Shown here piece by piece: positions 35,087 through 43,651 of a DNA stretch of 64,000 nt (position 1 is the first letter of the stretch; each line of letters opens with the position of its first letter). Location: NCBI RefSeq assembly GCF_042492175.1, contig NZ_CP170453.1, positions 1,240,001 to 1,304,000 of the forward strand, given 5' to 3'. A program made the translations under genes and the position numbers. The DNA is from CAJXSN01 sp947492235 (GTDB lineage Bacteria; Pseudomonadota; Alphaproteobacteria; Sphingomonadales; Sphingomonadaceae). Under the pieces are notes generated by a model. It did not search any database. It had not been told where the DNA came from and was given only the letters and a program-made list of their open reading frames with translations.

Positions 35087-36670
35087 CTACTCCGCCGCCA
35101 TCACGAAGTCTGCGCATCTTTCGCCGATCATTATGCTGGGGGCGTTGGTGTTGCCGCTTACCAGCCTTGGCATGATCGAGGCATCGGCGACCCACAGGCC
35201 GTCTACGCCGCGCGCTTTCAACTTCGTGTCGACCACTGAATCCTCGTCCGATCCCATCCGGCACGTACCGACCGGGTGATAGACCGTGTCGGCGCGGTTG
35301 CGGATCAGTTCGTCCAGGGCATTCTCGTCGTTCAAATCGACTGCGTGCCGGTCTTTCGGCGCGTAGCCGGAAAGCGGCGGCGCATCGACGATCCGGTGGG
35401 ACAGGCGCACCCCTTCTCTCAGCACAGCAATGTCGCGGTCATCGTCGAGGAAGTTGGGATCGATCCGGGGCGCATCCTTCGCGTCGCCTGAATTCAGCCG
35501 CACAGTACCTCGGCTCTCTGGTCGCAGGACACAGGCGTGGAGCGAGAAGCCATGCCCCTTCACCTTTTCGCGCCCGTGGTCCTCCAGCATGGCAGGCACA
35601 AAATGCCACTGTACATCGGGTGCGGGGGCATCCGGCATGACGCTCCAGAACCCGCCGCTTTCAGCATAGGGCGAGGTCATGATGCCGGTACGCTTGCGGC
35701 GATGTTCGATGATGGCCTTGGCCATGCGCATCGTGCCTTCGACGCTATCGCCGATGGGCTCGCGGCTCTCCGTTTCCCAGCTGGACACATAATCGATGTG
35801 GTCCTGCAGATCGCTGCCCACAGCGGGCCGGTCGACTTTGACTGCAATTCCGTGCGATTTCAGATGCTCGGCAGGTCCAATGCCGGAGAGCATCAGGATT
35901 TGCGGGCTGTTGAACGCGCCAGCCGAGAGGATCACGCCCTTGCGCGCCGTCAGCGTTTCGGTGCGTCGTCCGCGTTTCACGACTACACCGGTGACCTTCC
36001 CGCCCTCGATCACCAGCTTTTGCGTCATGGTGCCAGTGCGGATGTCGATATTGGACTGGTCGCGAATCGGCTCGACATAGGCGCGCGCAGCCGACCACCG
36101 CTCGCCGCCTCGCTGGGTCACCTGATACATGCCGAACCCGGCCTGGCTGTCATCGTTGAAGTCGTCGTTCTGCGGCAATTGCAGCTTGGCCGCGCTCTCG
36201 ACAAAGGCCTTGCTGACCGGGTTGGGATAATGCTGGTCCGAGACGAACAGCGGCCCGCCCGCGCCGTGATAATCATCGCCGCCGCGCTCGTTGGCTTCGG
36301 ATTTTATGAACCACGGCAGTACATCATCGTAAGACCAGCCATCGCAACCGAGCGCCGCCCAATTGTCGTAATCATATCGGTTGCCGCGAATATAGACCAT
36401 CGCATTGATCGCGCTCGATCCGCCCAGCCCCTTGCCGCGCGGTTGGTAGCCGATGCGGCCATTCAGCCCCTTTTGCGGGACCGTGTCGTAGCGGTAATTG
36501 GCGTTTTTCAGCAGGAACGGCATCATGCCCGGGGTCTTGACCAGCATGTTGTTGTTGCGCCCGCCGGCCTCGACCAGACAGACCGAGCGTGTGCCGTCGA
36601 CGGCCAGCCGTCCTGCCACTGCAGACCCGGCGGACCCGCCGCCTATTACGATGTAATCATATTGGCTCAT
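35087..36670 (-). CDS. GMC-family oxidoreductase (choline dehydrogenase-like)
   Basis: A 527-residue FAD-dependent dehydrogenase. The dinucleotide motif GGGSAG is at 9-14, the GMC signature GKGLGGSSAINAMVYIRG near 80, and the second signature GAFNSPQILMLSGIGP near 255. The catalytic region YHPVGTCRMG and NTNAPSIMIGE is at the end. The sequence fits alcohol/choline dehydrogenases, with the substrate unknown. It is not next to betaine genes, so a choline role is doubtful. AGGAGAGG precedes the ATG. Confidence 0.9.
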   Translation of the reverse strand: MSQYDYIVIGGGSAGSAVAGRLAVDGTRSVCLVEAGGRNNNMLVKTPGMMPFLLKNANYRYDTVPQKGLNGRIGYQPRGKGLGGSSAINAMVYIRGNRYDYDNWAALGCDGWSYDDVLPWFIKSEANERGGDDYHGAGGPLFVSDQHYPNPVSKAFVESAAKLQLPQNDDFNDDSQAGFGMYQVTQRGGERWSAARAYVEPIRDQSNIDIRTGTMTQKLVIEGGKVTGVVVKRGRRTETLTARKGVILSAGAFNSPQILMLSGIGPAEHLKSHGIAVKVDRPAVGSDLQDHIDYVSSWETESREPIGDSVEGTMRMAKAIIEHRRKRTGIMTSPYAESGGFWSVMPDAPAPDVQWHFVPAMLEDHGREKVKGHGFSLHACVLRPESRGTVRLNSGDAKDAPRIDPNFLDDDRDIAVLREGVRLSHRIVDAPPLSGYAPKDRHAVDLNDENALDELIRNRADTVYHPVGTCRMGSDEDSVVDTKLKARGVDGLWVADASIMPRLVSGNTNAPSIMIGERCADFVMAAE

Positions 36671-36694
36671 GCAACCTCTCCTTGGCCGGAGGGG

Positions 36695-37645
36695 TTAGTG
36701 GGCGCGGACCTTTGCTTCAATCGGCATTTGGTCGGGGGTATTGGTTTGCGGCTCACCGGCCGCTCGATGACGTGCGGCCCAGCGCGCGCGAATTGTGTCG
36801 GATGTGTCGCGGCTGCCGTCGTGGGTCCAGCCCGGCTCGCGCAAGAGATAAGATAATTTGTGCCGCATGGGCGCGCGCCAGATGTCGCTTATCATCCCGA
36901 TCCATTCATGGAAGACGGCCCACAGCAAATTGAAGCTGCCCAGCTGCTTCACAATGCCATAGCGGATGCGCTCCTGATCGGGCAGCTCCTCCTGAAACGT
37001 GCCGAACATCCGGTCCCACACAATGAAAACACCGGCATAGTTGCGGTCCAGATAGCGCGGGTTGGTCGCATGGTGGACACGGTGATGGCTCGGCGTGTTC
37101 ATCACCGCTTCGAACCAGCGCGGCATCTTGCCGATCGCCTCGGTGTGGATCCAGAACTGGTAGATCAGGTTGAAGCCCCCGCAGATGGCGATCATCGCCG
37201 GGTGGAAACCGAGCAGGGCCAGCGGCAGAGCAAACAACAGGCCAAAGGTGAATGCGCCGGTCCAGCTCTGCCGTAGGGCGGTCGAGAGGTTGTAATGCTG
37301 GCTGGAATGGTGGTTCACGTGGCTTGCCCACATCCACCGGATGCGGTGGCCGGCGCGGTGGACCCAGTAATACTTAAGATCGTCGAGCACGAAGCACAGC
37401 GGCCAGGCCCACCATGCCCAGCCGACATCGAACAGCCGGTACTCATAGGCCGCAATGAACACTGCAACGGCGAACCCGCCGAACAGCAACCCGGCGACCG
37501 TGCTGCCAAGGCCGAAACTCAGGCTGACCAGAGTGTCGCGTGGCTCGTAAGCGTCAGGGCGGCGCATGCGGGCCCAGATCATCTCGATCAGGACCAGCGC
37601 CACGAAGCCCGGCACAGCATAATCGGTTGGAGAAAAGTCAGGCAT
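36695..37645 (-). CDS. Sterol desaturase/fatty acid hydroxylase family protein
   Basis: A 316-residue integral membrane di-iron enzyme. Several hydrophobic helices and three histidine clusters typical of the superfamily are present (HRAGH, HVNHHSSQH and HHRVHHATN). Such enzymes hydroxylate or desaturate lipids or carotenoids using oxygen. The bacterial substrate cannot be told. The ATG at 37645 overlaps the stop of the upstream gene by eight bases. It may work with the adjacent GMC oxidoreductase in lipid or alcohol oxidation, which is inference from position only. Confidence 0.86.
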   Translation of the reverse strand: MPDFSPTDYAVPGFVALVLIEMIWARMRRPDAYEPRDTLVSLSFGLGSTVAGLLFGGFAVAVFIAAYEYRLFDVGWAWWAWPLCFVLDDLKYYWVHRAGHRIRWMWASHVNHHSSQHYNLSTALRQSWTGAFTFGLLFALPLALLGFHPAMIAICGGFNLIYQFWIHTEAIGKMPRWFEAVMNTPSHHRVHHATNPRYLDRNYAGVFIVWDRMFGTFQEELPDQERIRYGIVKQLGSFNLLWAVFHEWIGMISDIWRAPMRHKLSYLLREPGWTHDGSRDTSDTIRARWAARHRAAGEPQTNTPDQMPIEAKVRAH

Positions 37646-38072
37646 GGTCTGCATCCGATAGGCGATTGATCGCGTCGGCCCAAGTGTTCGCATCCTCGAT
37701 TGCCAGCACCACCGTGCCAAAGCGCCGCTCCCCGCAATCGACGTCCAGCATGATGTCGTCCCCATCCTGCAGGATCCGCGCGGTCGCACCGGCCCTCAGA
37801 ATACGCGCCGCGATATGCCCGCCATGCGGGCGCAGCACCATGATCCCGCCCCTTGCGTCCTGCGCCAGAGCGGCGATCCCGTGCCGGTCGCGCGCGATGG
37901 CAACCGGTTCGTAGCCATCCTCCGCCTGCCCCGCCGCCAGCCGGACGGCTTCGTCGCTATCCAGCGTGGGCCGCGCGCCCAGACCCAGCTTTCCGGTCAG
38001 CCACGCAAGCACAAGGATGGCCAGCAGAGAGCCGCCGAATTGCAGAACCACCGGAGAGAACAGGTCGGTCAT
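37638..38072 (-). CDS. Small membrane-anchored protein of unknown function
   Basis: A 144-residue protein with one N-terminal membrane helix (VVLQFGGSLLAILVLAWLTG, about 8-27) and a soluble C-terminal domain containing GGIMVLRPHGGHIAAR and LDVDCGERRFGTVVLAIED. No family was recognised. It overlaps the hydroxylase gene and probably belongs to its operon, so it may be an accessory subunit. Confidence 0.7.
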   Translation of the reverse strand: MTDLFSPVVLQFGGSLLAILVLAWLTGKLGLGARPTLDSDEAVRLAAGQAEDGYEPVAIARDRHGIAALAQDARGGIMVLRPHGGHIAARILRAGATARILQDGDDIMLDVDCGERRFGTVVLAIEDANTWADAINRLSDADHA

Positions 38073-38105
38073 CGGTTGGACTTCCGAACGGTTTTGCCGC
38101 GCGGA

Positions 38106-38546
38106 TTACTCGCTGCTCCTGGCGGCGAACATATCCATGGCCGGGCGGATGGGTGACACGTCATAGCCCGCCTGCGCGGCCGCTCTGGTCACCGATTCGG
38201 GATCGCCCCCGCAGCTTGCCTGAGCGAGCGACCAGAGGAAGGTGGAGCGTGTGCCCGAGCGGCAATAGGCCAGCACCTTGCCCCCGGAACTGTCCAGCGC
38301 CTGCGCCATCGCCTCCACTTGCGGCTGGCTGAAGCCCGCCGAGGTGACGGGAATAGCGCAGTAATCCAGCCCGATTTCTTTCGCCGCAGCCTCTATCACT
38401 GCACCATCGGGCTGACCGGCTTCCTCCCCGTCGGGCCGGTTGTTGATCACCAGCGTGACCCCCTGATTTTTTGCCAAAGCAAGCTGCTCCGGCACGATTT
38501 GCGGGCTGGCGAGAACCGTATCCGAAAGAGTTCTGAAATCGGCCAT
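38106..38546 (-). CDS. TIGR01244-type phosphatase/sulfur-transferase domain protein
   Basis: A 146-residue protein with the Cx5R active-site loop YCRSGTRST, as in dual-specificity phosphatases and in the domain found in Blh/TIGR01244 proteins linked to sulfide metabolism in some bacteria. Its opening MADFRTLSDTVLASPQI and the INNRPDGE segment match that group. The reaction is not established here. AAGGACT precedes the ATG at 38546. In-frame residues further up lack a start with a ribosome site. Confidence 0.8.
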   Translation of the reverse strand: MADFRTLSDTVLASPQIVPEQLALAKNQGVTLVINNRPDGEEAGQPDGAVIEAAAKEIGLDYCAIPVTSAGFSQPQVEAMAQALDSSGGKVLAYCRSGTRSTFLWSLAQASCGGDPESVTRAAAQAGYDVSPIRPAMDMFAARSSE

Positions 38547-38849
38547 CGGGTGAGTCCTTGGGATAATGCAGCGAAAGTATGCTGCTGGAAGTAGCACGTA
38601 GCGCCCATGCTACAATCGCAAATCATTGCCCAGCTTGAAGCAAATCCGACACAATTCTCCGCGATAGATGAGCCTCACGTTAATTCATTCGCGCAGACAT
38701 GGCTTTTGCGCTACGTAGATCGTGCATAACTGCGGGATTCGGCCATCCGGGACCTCCGGCTGCGGGATTTTGCGAATTGGCGCACTGGTTACCGTCCCGG
38801 GTGCGCCTTCATTGATGAGCGGACGGACGATTAAGGTACTAGACGAGTT
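38547..38849. other. Intergenic region upstream of the cold-shock gene
   Basis: These 303 bases lie between divergent genes. The half next to the cold-shock gene could be a long untranslated leader, as in many csp genes, and contains short inverted repeats around 38745-38795 (TGCGGGATT twice). No box pair, terminator or tRNA was convincing. Confidence 0.45.
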
Positions 38850-39638
38850 ATGGGTTACGACAGAGGACGTCGCAAAGGTCGCGACAAGCGGGACAATATC
38901 GGCGAAGACAGCTTCGATCCGTTCGGCGGAGGCAGCGGTTTCGGCGGTAATGACCGTGGCGGCGATCGCGGCGGCTATGGCGGCGGCGGTGGCAACCGGG
39001 GCGGCTATGGCGGCGGTGGCGGCGGCTACAATAGCGGCGGTGATCGCGGCGGCTTCGGCGGCGGCGGCGGCGGCGGCCCGCGTGGCGGCGGCGGTGGTGG
39101 TGGCGGTGGCGGCGGTTTCAACCGTATGCCCGCCCAGGTTGTCGGAACCGGCAAGGGAACGGTAAAGTTCTTCAACGCGCAAAAGGGCTTCGGCTTCATC
39201 CAGCAGGATGAGGGCGGCGAAGACGTCTTCGTGCACATTTCTGCTGTCGAACGTGCCGGCCTCGAAGGCCTCGGCGAAGGTCAGGGCCTTGAATACAATC
39301 TCGTCGATCGCGGCGGCAAGGTTTCGGCACAGGATCTGCAGATTGTCGGTGATGTCGTCGAAGTGCAGGGCGGCGGAGGCGGTGCGGATCGCGGCGGTGC
39401 ACCCCGGCGCGAGCTGACCGGCGAGAAAGCCACCGGCACGGTCAAGTTCTTCAACTCCATGAAGGGCTTTGGCTTCCTAGTCCGCGATGACGGCCAGCCC
39501 GATGCGTTCGTGCATATCAGTGCTGTCGAGCGCTCTGGCCTGTCGCAGATCAATGAAGGCGAACGCTACGAATTCGATCTCGAAGTGGACCGACGAGGCA
39601 AGCATTCGGCGGTGAATCTGGTGCCTGCCCAAGGCTGA
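38850..39638 (+). CDS. Double cold-shock-domain protein with RGG-rich head
   Basis: A 262-residue protein with two cold-shock domains (about 101-168, GTVKFFNAQKGFGFIQQ; and 194-260, GTVKFFNSMKGFGFLVR), both with intact RNP1 and the VFVHIS/AFVHIS RNP2 motif. Ahead of them lies about 75 residues made almost only of Gly, Arg, Asp and Tyr, with repeated RGG and GGYGGGG units. Double CSD proteins of about 180 residues are normal in alphaproteobacteria. The long RGG segment is the unusual part and resembles disordered RNA-binding tails. Confidence 0.9.
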   Translation: MGYDRGRRKGRDKRDNIGEDSFDPFGGGSGFGGNDRGGDRGGYGGGGGNRGGYGGGGGGYNSGGDRGGFGGGGGGGPRGGGGGGGGGGGFNRMPAQVVGTGKGTVKFFNAQKGFGFIQQDEGGEDVFVHISAVERAGLEGLGEGQGLEYNLVDRGGKVSAQDLQIVGDVVEVQGGGGGADRGGAPRRELTGEKATGTVKFFNSMKGFGFLVRDDGQPDAFVHISAVERSGLSQINEGERYEFDLEVDRRGKHSAVNLVPAQG

Positions 39639-39697
39639 TACCGGACCACCTTCGAAGGCTGTTTGACCGTTTGCGCGGCGCGGCCTAAACCCAATCC

Positions 39698-39730
39698 AAA
39701 TGGCGGCTCCTGAGGGGTCGCCATTTGTGT
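39698..39730 (+). terminator. Terminator between cold-shock gene and argD
   Basis: AAATGGCG and CGCCATTT form an eight-base stem with a 13-base loop, followed by a short T-rich stretch (GTGTTT), 60 bases after the cold-shock stop. Confidence 0.65.
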
Positions 39731-39766
39731 TTCGCGAACCACCCACCTGTCCCGAGGATTTCGACG

Positions 39767-40960
39767 ATGTCCATCACTCCGCTCATGCCTGTCTATCCGC
39801 GCTGCGGCGTTCGCCCCGTGCGCGGCGAGCATTGCCACCTGATCGACGAGGACGGGACCCGCTATCTCGACTTTGCGAGCGGTATCGCCGTGAACCTGCT
39901 CGGCCACAGCCATGAAGGGCTGATCAGAGCCATTCAGGAACAGGCGGCCACGCTGATGCACGTGTCAAACCTCTATGGCAGTCCGCAAGGTGAGGCTCTG
40001 GCGCAGCAGCTGGTCGACAACACATTCGGTGACACGGCATTCTTCTGCAATTCTGGTGCCGAGGCGGTCGAAACCGCGATCAAGACCGCGCGCGCCTATC
40101 ACCAGCACGAAGGCGGCGACGAGAACCGCACCGAACTCATCACCTTTGCGAACGCTTTTCACGGCCGGACAATGGCCACGATCAGCGCCAGCAACCAGAC
40201 CAAGATGCACAAGGGCTTCCGGCCCTTGCTGCGCGGCTTCATGTATTCCGAGTTCGATGATCTCGATGCGGTGAAGGAACTGATCAACGAGCGGACAGCG
40301 GGCTTTCTGGTCGAGCCGATCCAGGGTGAGGGCGGCATTCGCCCGGCATCGCAGGAATTCATGACGGGCCTGCGCGCATTGGCCGACGAACATGATCTGA
40401 TGCTGGTGCTGGACGAGGTGCAATGCGGCGTGGCACGCACGGGCAAGCTCTATGCTCACGAACATTACGGGATCGAGCCCGATATTCTGGCCACTGCAAA
40501 GGGGATCGGTGGCGGGTTCCCGCTGGGTGCCTGCATCGCGACCGAGAAGGCGGCGCGCGGCATGGGCTTTGGCACCCACGGCTCGACCTACGGCGGCAAC
40601 CCGCTGGCGATGGCGGCGGGCAAGGCCGTGCTCGACACGGTGGCGAACGAGGAGTTCCTTGCCGAAGTGACCGAGAAGGGCGAGCGTATCCGCACCCGGC
40701 TGGAGCAGTTCATCGGCAATTATCCCGACCTGTTCGAGCTGGTGCGCGGTAAGGGCCTGATGCTGGGTATCAAGATGAAGGTCGAAAGCCGGCCGTTCTT
40801 CGTGCACCTGCGCGATAACCATCAATTGCTGATGGTGGCTGCTGGCGACCAGACGTTGCGGGTGCTCCCGCCGCTGGTAATCGGCGATGCAGAGATCGAG
40901 GAGTTCTTTGACAAGCTGTCCGCAGGCGCGGCGAGCTATGCGATTCCGGAAGCTGCGTGA
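39767..40960 (+). CDS. argD: Acetylornithine aminotransferase
   Basis: A 397-residue class III PLP aminotransferase converting N-acetylglutamate semialdehyde to acetylornithine. Motifs are NSGAEAVETAIKTAR (phosphate cup), AFHGRTMATISA, LDEVQCGVARTG, and the cofactor lysine in TAKGIGGGFPLGA. GAGGA lies eight bases before the ATG at 39767. The stop overlaps the argF ATG by one base, making an argDF operon. Confidence 0.95.
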   Translation: MSITPLMPVYPRCGVRPVRGEHCHLIDEDGTRYLDFASGIAVNLLGHSHEGLIRAIQEQAATLMHVSNLYGSPQGEALAQQLVDNTFGDTAFFCNSGAEAVETAIKTARAYHQHEGGDENRTELITFANAFHGRTMATISASNQTKMHKGFRPLLRGFMYSEFDDLDAVKELINERTAGFLVEPIQGEGGIRPASQEFMTGLRALADEHDLMLVLDEVQCGVARTGKLYAHEHYGIEPDILATAKGIGGGFPLGACIATEKAARGMGFGTHGSTYGGNPLAMAAGKAVLDTVANEEFLAEVTEKGERIRTRLEQFIGNYPDLFELVRGKGLMLGIKMKVESRPFFVHLRDNHQLLMVAAGDQTLRVLPPLVIGDAEIEEFFDKLSAGAASYAIPEAA

Positions 40961-41901
40961 TGTCTGAGACACGCTCGCCCCGGCACTTTCTCGATCTGTC
41001 CGATGCAGGCGCCGATGCGATTGCCGCGATGATCAATGACGCGCAGGACCGCAAGGCTGCGCGGCGCGATCTACCCAAGGGCGCGGCCGATGCCGATGCT
41101 CGGCTGGCGGGCCGCGTGCTGGCGATGATTTTCGAGAAAAGCTCGACCCGCACACGCGTCAGCTTCGACATGGCCATGCGTCAGCTGGGCGGCAGCGCCA
41201 TCGTCATGGAGGCGGGCAGCATGCAGCTCGGGAGGGGCGAGAGCATCGCCGATACGGCGCGCGTGCTCAGCCGAATGGTCGATGCCATCATGATCCGCAC
41301 CGACGATCACGCGAAGATCGAGGAGCTGGCGGCCAATGCCAGTGTGCCGGTTATCAACGGCCTGACCGATCGCAGCCATCCCTGCCAGATCGTCGCTGAC
41401 CTGCTGACAGTGATCGAACACGGCAAAGCCCTGCCGGGGCTGGAAGTCGCCTGGCTGGGCGACGGCAACAATGTGCTGCATTCCATTCTCGAAGCGGCGG
41501 GCCTTATGAAGTTTAACGTCCGTGTCGGTTGCCCGTCCGGTTATGAGCCGGAGGCAGAATTTGTCCGTATGGCCGAGGCCGGAGGTGCGCGCGTGGATGT
41601 GACACGCGATGCGGTCGCGGCTGCCAAAGACGCCGATGTGATCGTCACCGACACTTGGGTCTCGATGGGGCAAGAGCATGCCTCGGCCAAACTGGATGCG
41701 ATGCAGCCGTTCCGCGTTGATGCGGCGCTGATGGCGCAGGCGAAGCCCGATGCGCTGTTCCTTCACTGCCTGCCCGCCCATGTGGGCGACGAAGTAACGC
41801 AGGATGTGATCGAGGGGCCGCAATCGGTGGTCTTCGACGAAGCAGAAAACCGCATTCATGCGCAGAAATCGATCCTGCGCTGGGCATTCGGCCAGCTGTA
41901 G
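40960..41901 (+). CDS. argF: Ornithine carbamoyltransferase
   Basis: A 313-residue enzyme making citrulline from ornithine and carbamoyl phosphate. The carbamoyl-phosphate loop SSTRTR, the DRSHPCQ segment and the ornithine-binding HCLPAHVGDE are all present. Starting at the ATG at 40960 joins the gene to argD by a one-base overlap. hslO follows after 61 bases. Confidence 0.96.
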   Translation: MSETRSPRHFLDLSDAGADAIAAMINDAQDRKAARRDLPKGAADADARLAGRVLAMIFEKSSTRTRVSFDMAMRQLGGSAIVMEAGSMQLGRGESIADTARVLSRMVDAIMIRTDDHAKIEELAANASVPVINGLTDRSHPCQIVADLLTVIEHGKALPGLEVAWLGDGNNVLHSILEAAGLMKFNVRVGCPSGYEPEAEFVRMAEAGGARVDVTRDAVAAAKDADVIVTDTWVSMGQEHASAKLDAMQPFRVDAALMAQAKPDALFLHCLPAHVGDEVTQDVIEGPQSVVFDEAENRIHAQKSILRWAFGQL

Positions 41902-41962
41902 CGGGGACGGGCAACAGCAGCTTGGGGGTGGTAGCGGGCCGGATCGTCCCCATATCGCCGCC

Positions 41963-42856
41963 ATGCTGACCACCACCGAAACCTTTTCCGACAGCCTCCT
42001 CGGCTTCTCTATTCCGGGCCGCGATGCGCGTGGACGCGGCGTGCGGCTGGATGATGTCGTCGATGTGATCTTGTCCGCACACGCTTACCCCCCGGCCATT
42101 ACCCATTTGCTGGGAGAAGCGCTGGTGGTGGCAGCGCTGATCGGCGGCACGATCGACAAGGGCGAGGGCCAGCTGACTTTGCAGGCTCAGGCGCAAAATG
42201 GCGCGGTGCGTCTGCTGGTCTGCGATTATCGCGGCGGCGAATTGCGCGGCTATGCTGATTTCGATGCGGAGCGCGTGGCTTCCCTTGGGCCGACTCCCGA
42301 TCTGGAGGCTCTGTTCGGAAGCGGGCATCTGGCGATTACCTTCGACATGAATGACGAACGGGGCCGCTATCAGGGCATCGTTCCGCTCGAAGGCGCGTCA
42401 CTGGCCGCCGCATGTGAGGCTTACTTCGTGCAGTCGCAGCAGGTGCCGACATTGATCCGGGTGGCGGTGAATGCAGGCGTGGACGGAGTGCGGGCAGGCG
42501 GATTGCTGATCCAGCATTTGCCGCAAGGCGAGCAGGGCCGCGAGCGGCTGCATGTGCGCCTCGATCATCCCCATTGGGAGCATGTCGCCATATTGGGCGG
42601 CTCGGTCAAAGATGCCGAATTGCTCGATCCCGACCTTTCGATGGAGGCGTTGGTCTGGCGTCTGTTCCACGAGGAAGAAGAAGTTCGGGTCACGCCGGGC
42701 GAGCCGATTTCGCGCGGATGTCGCTGCACGGTAGAGCATTATGAGAGTGTGATTTCCGGCTTCCCCGCAGCGGAGCGCGACGAAATGCGTGACGAGAACG
42801 GAAAGATCGTTGTCGATTGCGCGTTTTGCTCGAAACTGTTCACGCTGGAGGCCTGA
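41963..42856 (+). CDS. hslO: Hsp33 redox-regulated chaperone
   Basis: A 297-residue cytosolic holdase activated by oxidation. The C-terminal zinc centre CRC...CAFC supplies the four cysteines that release zinc and form disulfides under oxidative stress. The N-terminal fold is typical (FSIPGRDARGRGVRLDDVVD). The frame is open 105 bases further up, but the family start fits the ATG at 41963. Confidence 0.94.
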   Translation: MLTTTETFSDSLLGFSIPGRDARGRGVRLDDVVDVILSAHAYPPAITHLLGEALVVAALIGGTIDKGEGQLTLQAQAQNGAVRLLVCDYRGGELRGYADFDAERVASLGPTPDLEALFGSGHLAITFDMNDERGRYQGIVPLEGASLAAACEAYFVQSQQVPTLIRVAVNAGVDGVRAGGLLIQHLPQGEQGRERLHVRLDHPHWEHVAILGGSVKDAELLDPDLSMEALVWRLFHEEEEVRVTPGEPISRGCRCTVEHYESVISGFPAAERDEMRDENGKIVVDCAFCSKLFTLEA

Positions 42857-42915
42857 GCCCCTACGCGGCGAATTAGCGCTTGGGGGCTCACCTCGCTTGG
42901 GCTAGCCGAGGCCGC

Positions 42916-43650
42916 ATGAACACGACGACTTCTCCTGCCGCAGTGGTTCTCCTCTCGGGTGGACTGGATTCCATGGTGAGCGCTGCGCTGGCGAGCAAGC
43001 AGGGCTTTAATGTTTTCGCGCTGACGATCGATTACGGCCAGCGTCATGTGCGCGAATTGCAATCCGCGCGGGCGATTGCCAAGCAGCTTGGCCTCGCCAA
43101 ACACAGTGAAATCGCGCTCGATCTGCGCAGCTTCGGCGGATCGGCGCTGACCGACGATATCGAGGTGCCCAAGGGCGGCGTGGGTGATGACATTCCCGTC
43201 ACCTATGTCCCGGCGCGCAATCTGGTTTTCCTCGCCCTGACCACCGCCTTTGCCGAAGCAAGCGGGGCTAACGACATTTTTATCGGAGTGAATGCGCTCG
43301 ATTACTCCGGTTATCCCGATTGCCGCCCCGAATTCATCGCCAGTTTTGCCGAGACGGCGCGGCTGGGTACCAAGAGCGGCGTGGAGGGCGCGCCCTTCAC
43401 AATCCATGCCCCGCTGCAGCATATGACCAAAGCGGATATCGCCCGCGAGGCGCACCGTTTGGGTCTCGACCCTGCGTGGAGCTGGTCGTGCTACGACCCG
43501 ACACCAGACGGCCTGGCCTGCGGAGAATGCGACAGCTGCCGCCTGCGCAAGAAGGGTTTTGATGAAGCCGGACTTGTAGACGGCACGGTTTACGGCAACA
43601 ACGGGCAAACAGCGCACTCGGCAATCGGGGCCATCCATCGGGAGACGTGA
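42916..43650 (+). CDS. queC: 7-cyano-7-deazaguanine synthase
   Basis: A 244-residue ATP-dependent enzyme in queuosine precursor synthesis. The PP-loop LLSGGLDS is at 12-19. The zinc-binding cysteines near the end are in SCYDPTPDGLACGECDSC. The ATG at 42916 fits the family length. Other queuosine genes are not adjacent. Confidence 0.95.
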   Translation: MNTTTSPAAVVLLSGGLDSMVSAALASKQGFNVFALTIDYGQRHVRELQSARAIAKQLGLAKHSEIALDLRSFGGSALTDDIEVPKGGVGDDIPVTYVPARNLVFLALTTAFAEASGANDIFIGVNALDYSGYPDCRPEFIASFAETARLGTKSGVEGAPFTIHAPLQHMTKADIAREAHRLGLDPAWSWSCYDPTPDGLACGECDSCRLRKKGFDEAGLVDGTVYGNNGQTAHSAIGAIHRET

Positions 43651-43651
43651 T

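Noticed and set aside
34635..35239. Open frames of about 90-125 codons inside repeat copy A
   Set aside because: The reading frame is not kept between copies A, B and C, while the hairpins are, so the selected feature is structure, not protein.
38722..39165. Ala-rich open frame of 147 codons overlapping the cold-shock gene
   Set aside because: It is the other-frame reading of the GGC-rich RGG part and has no start signal.
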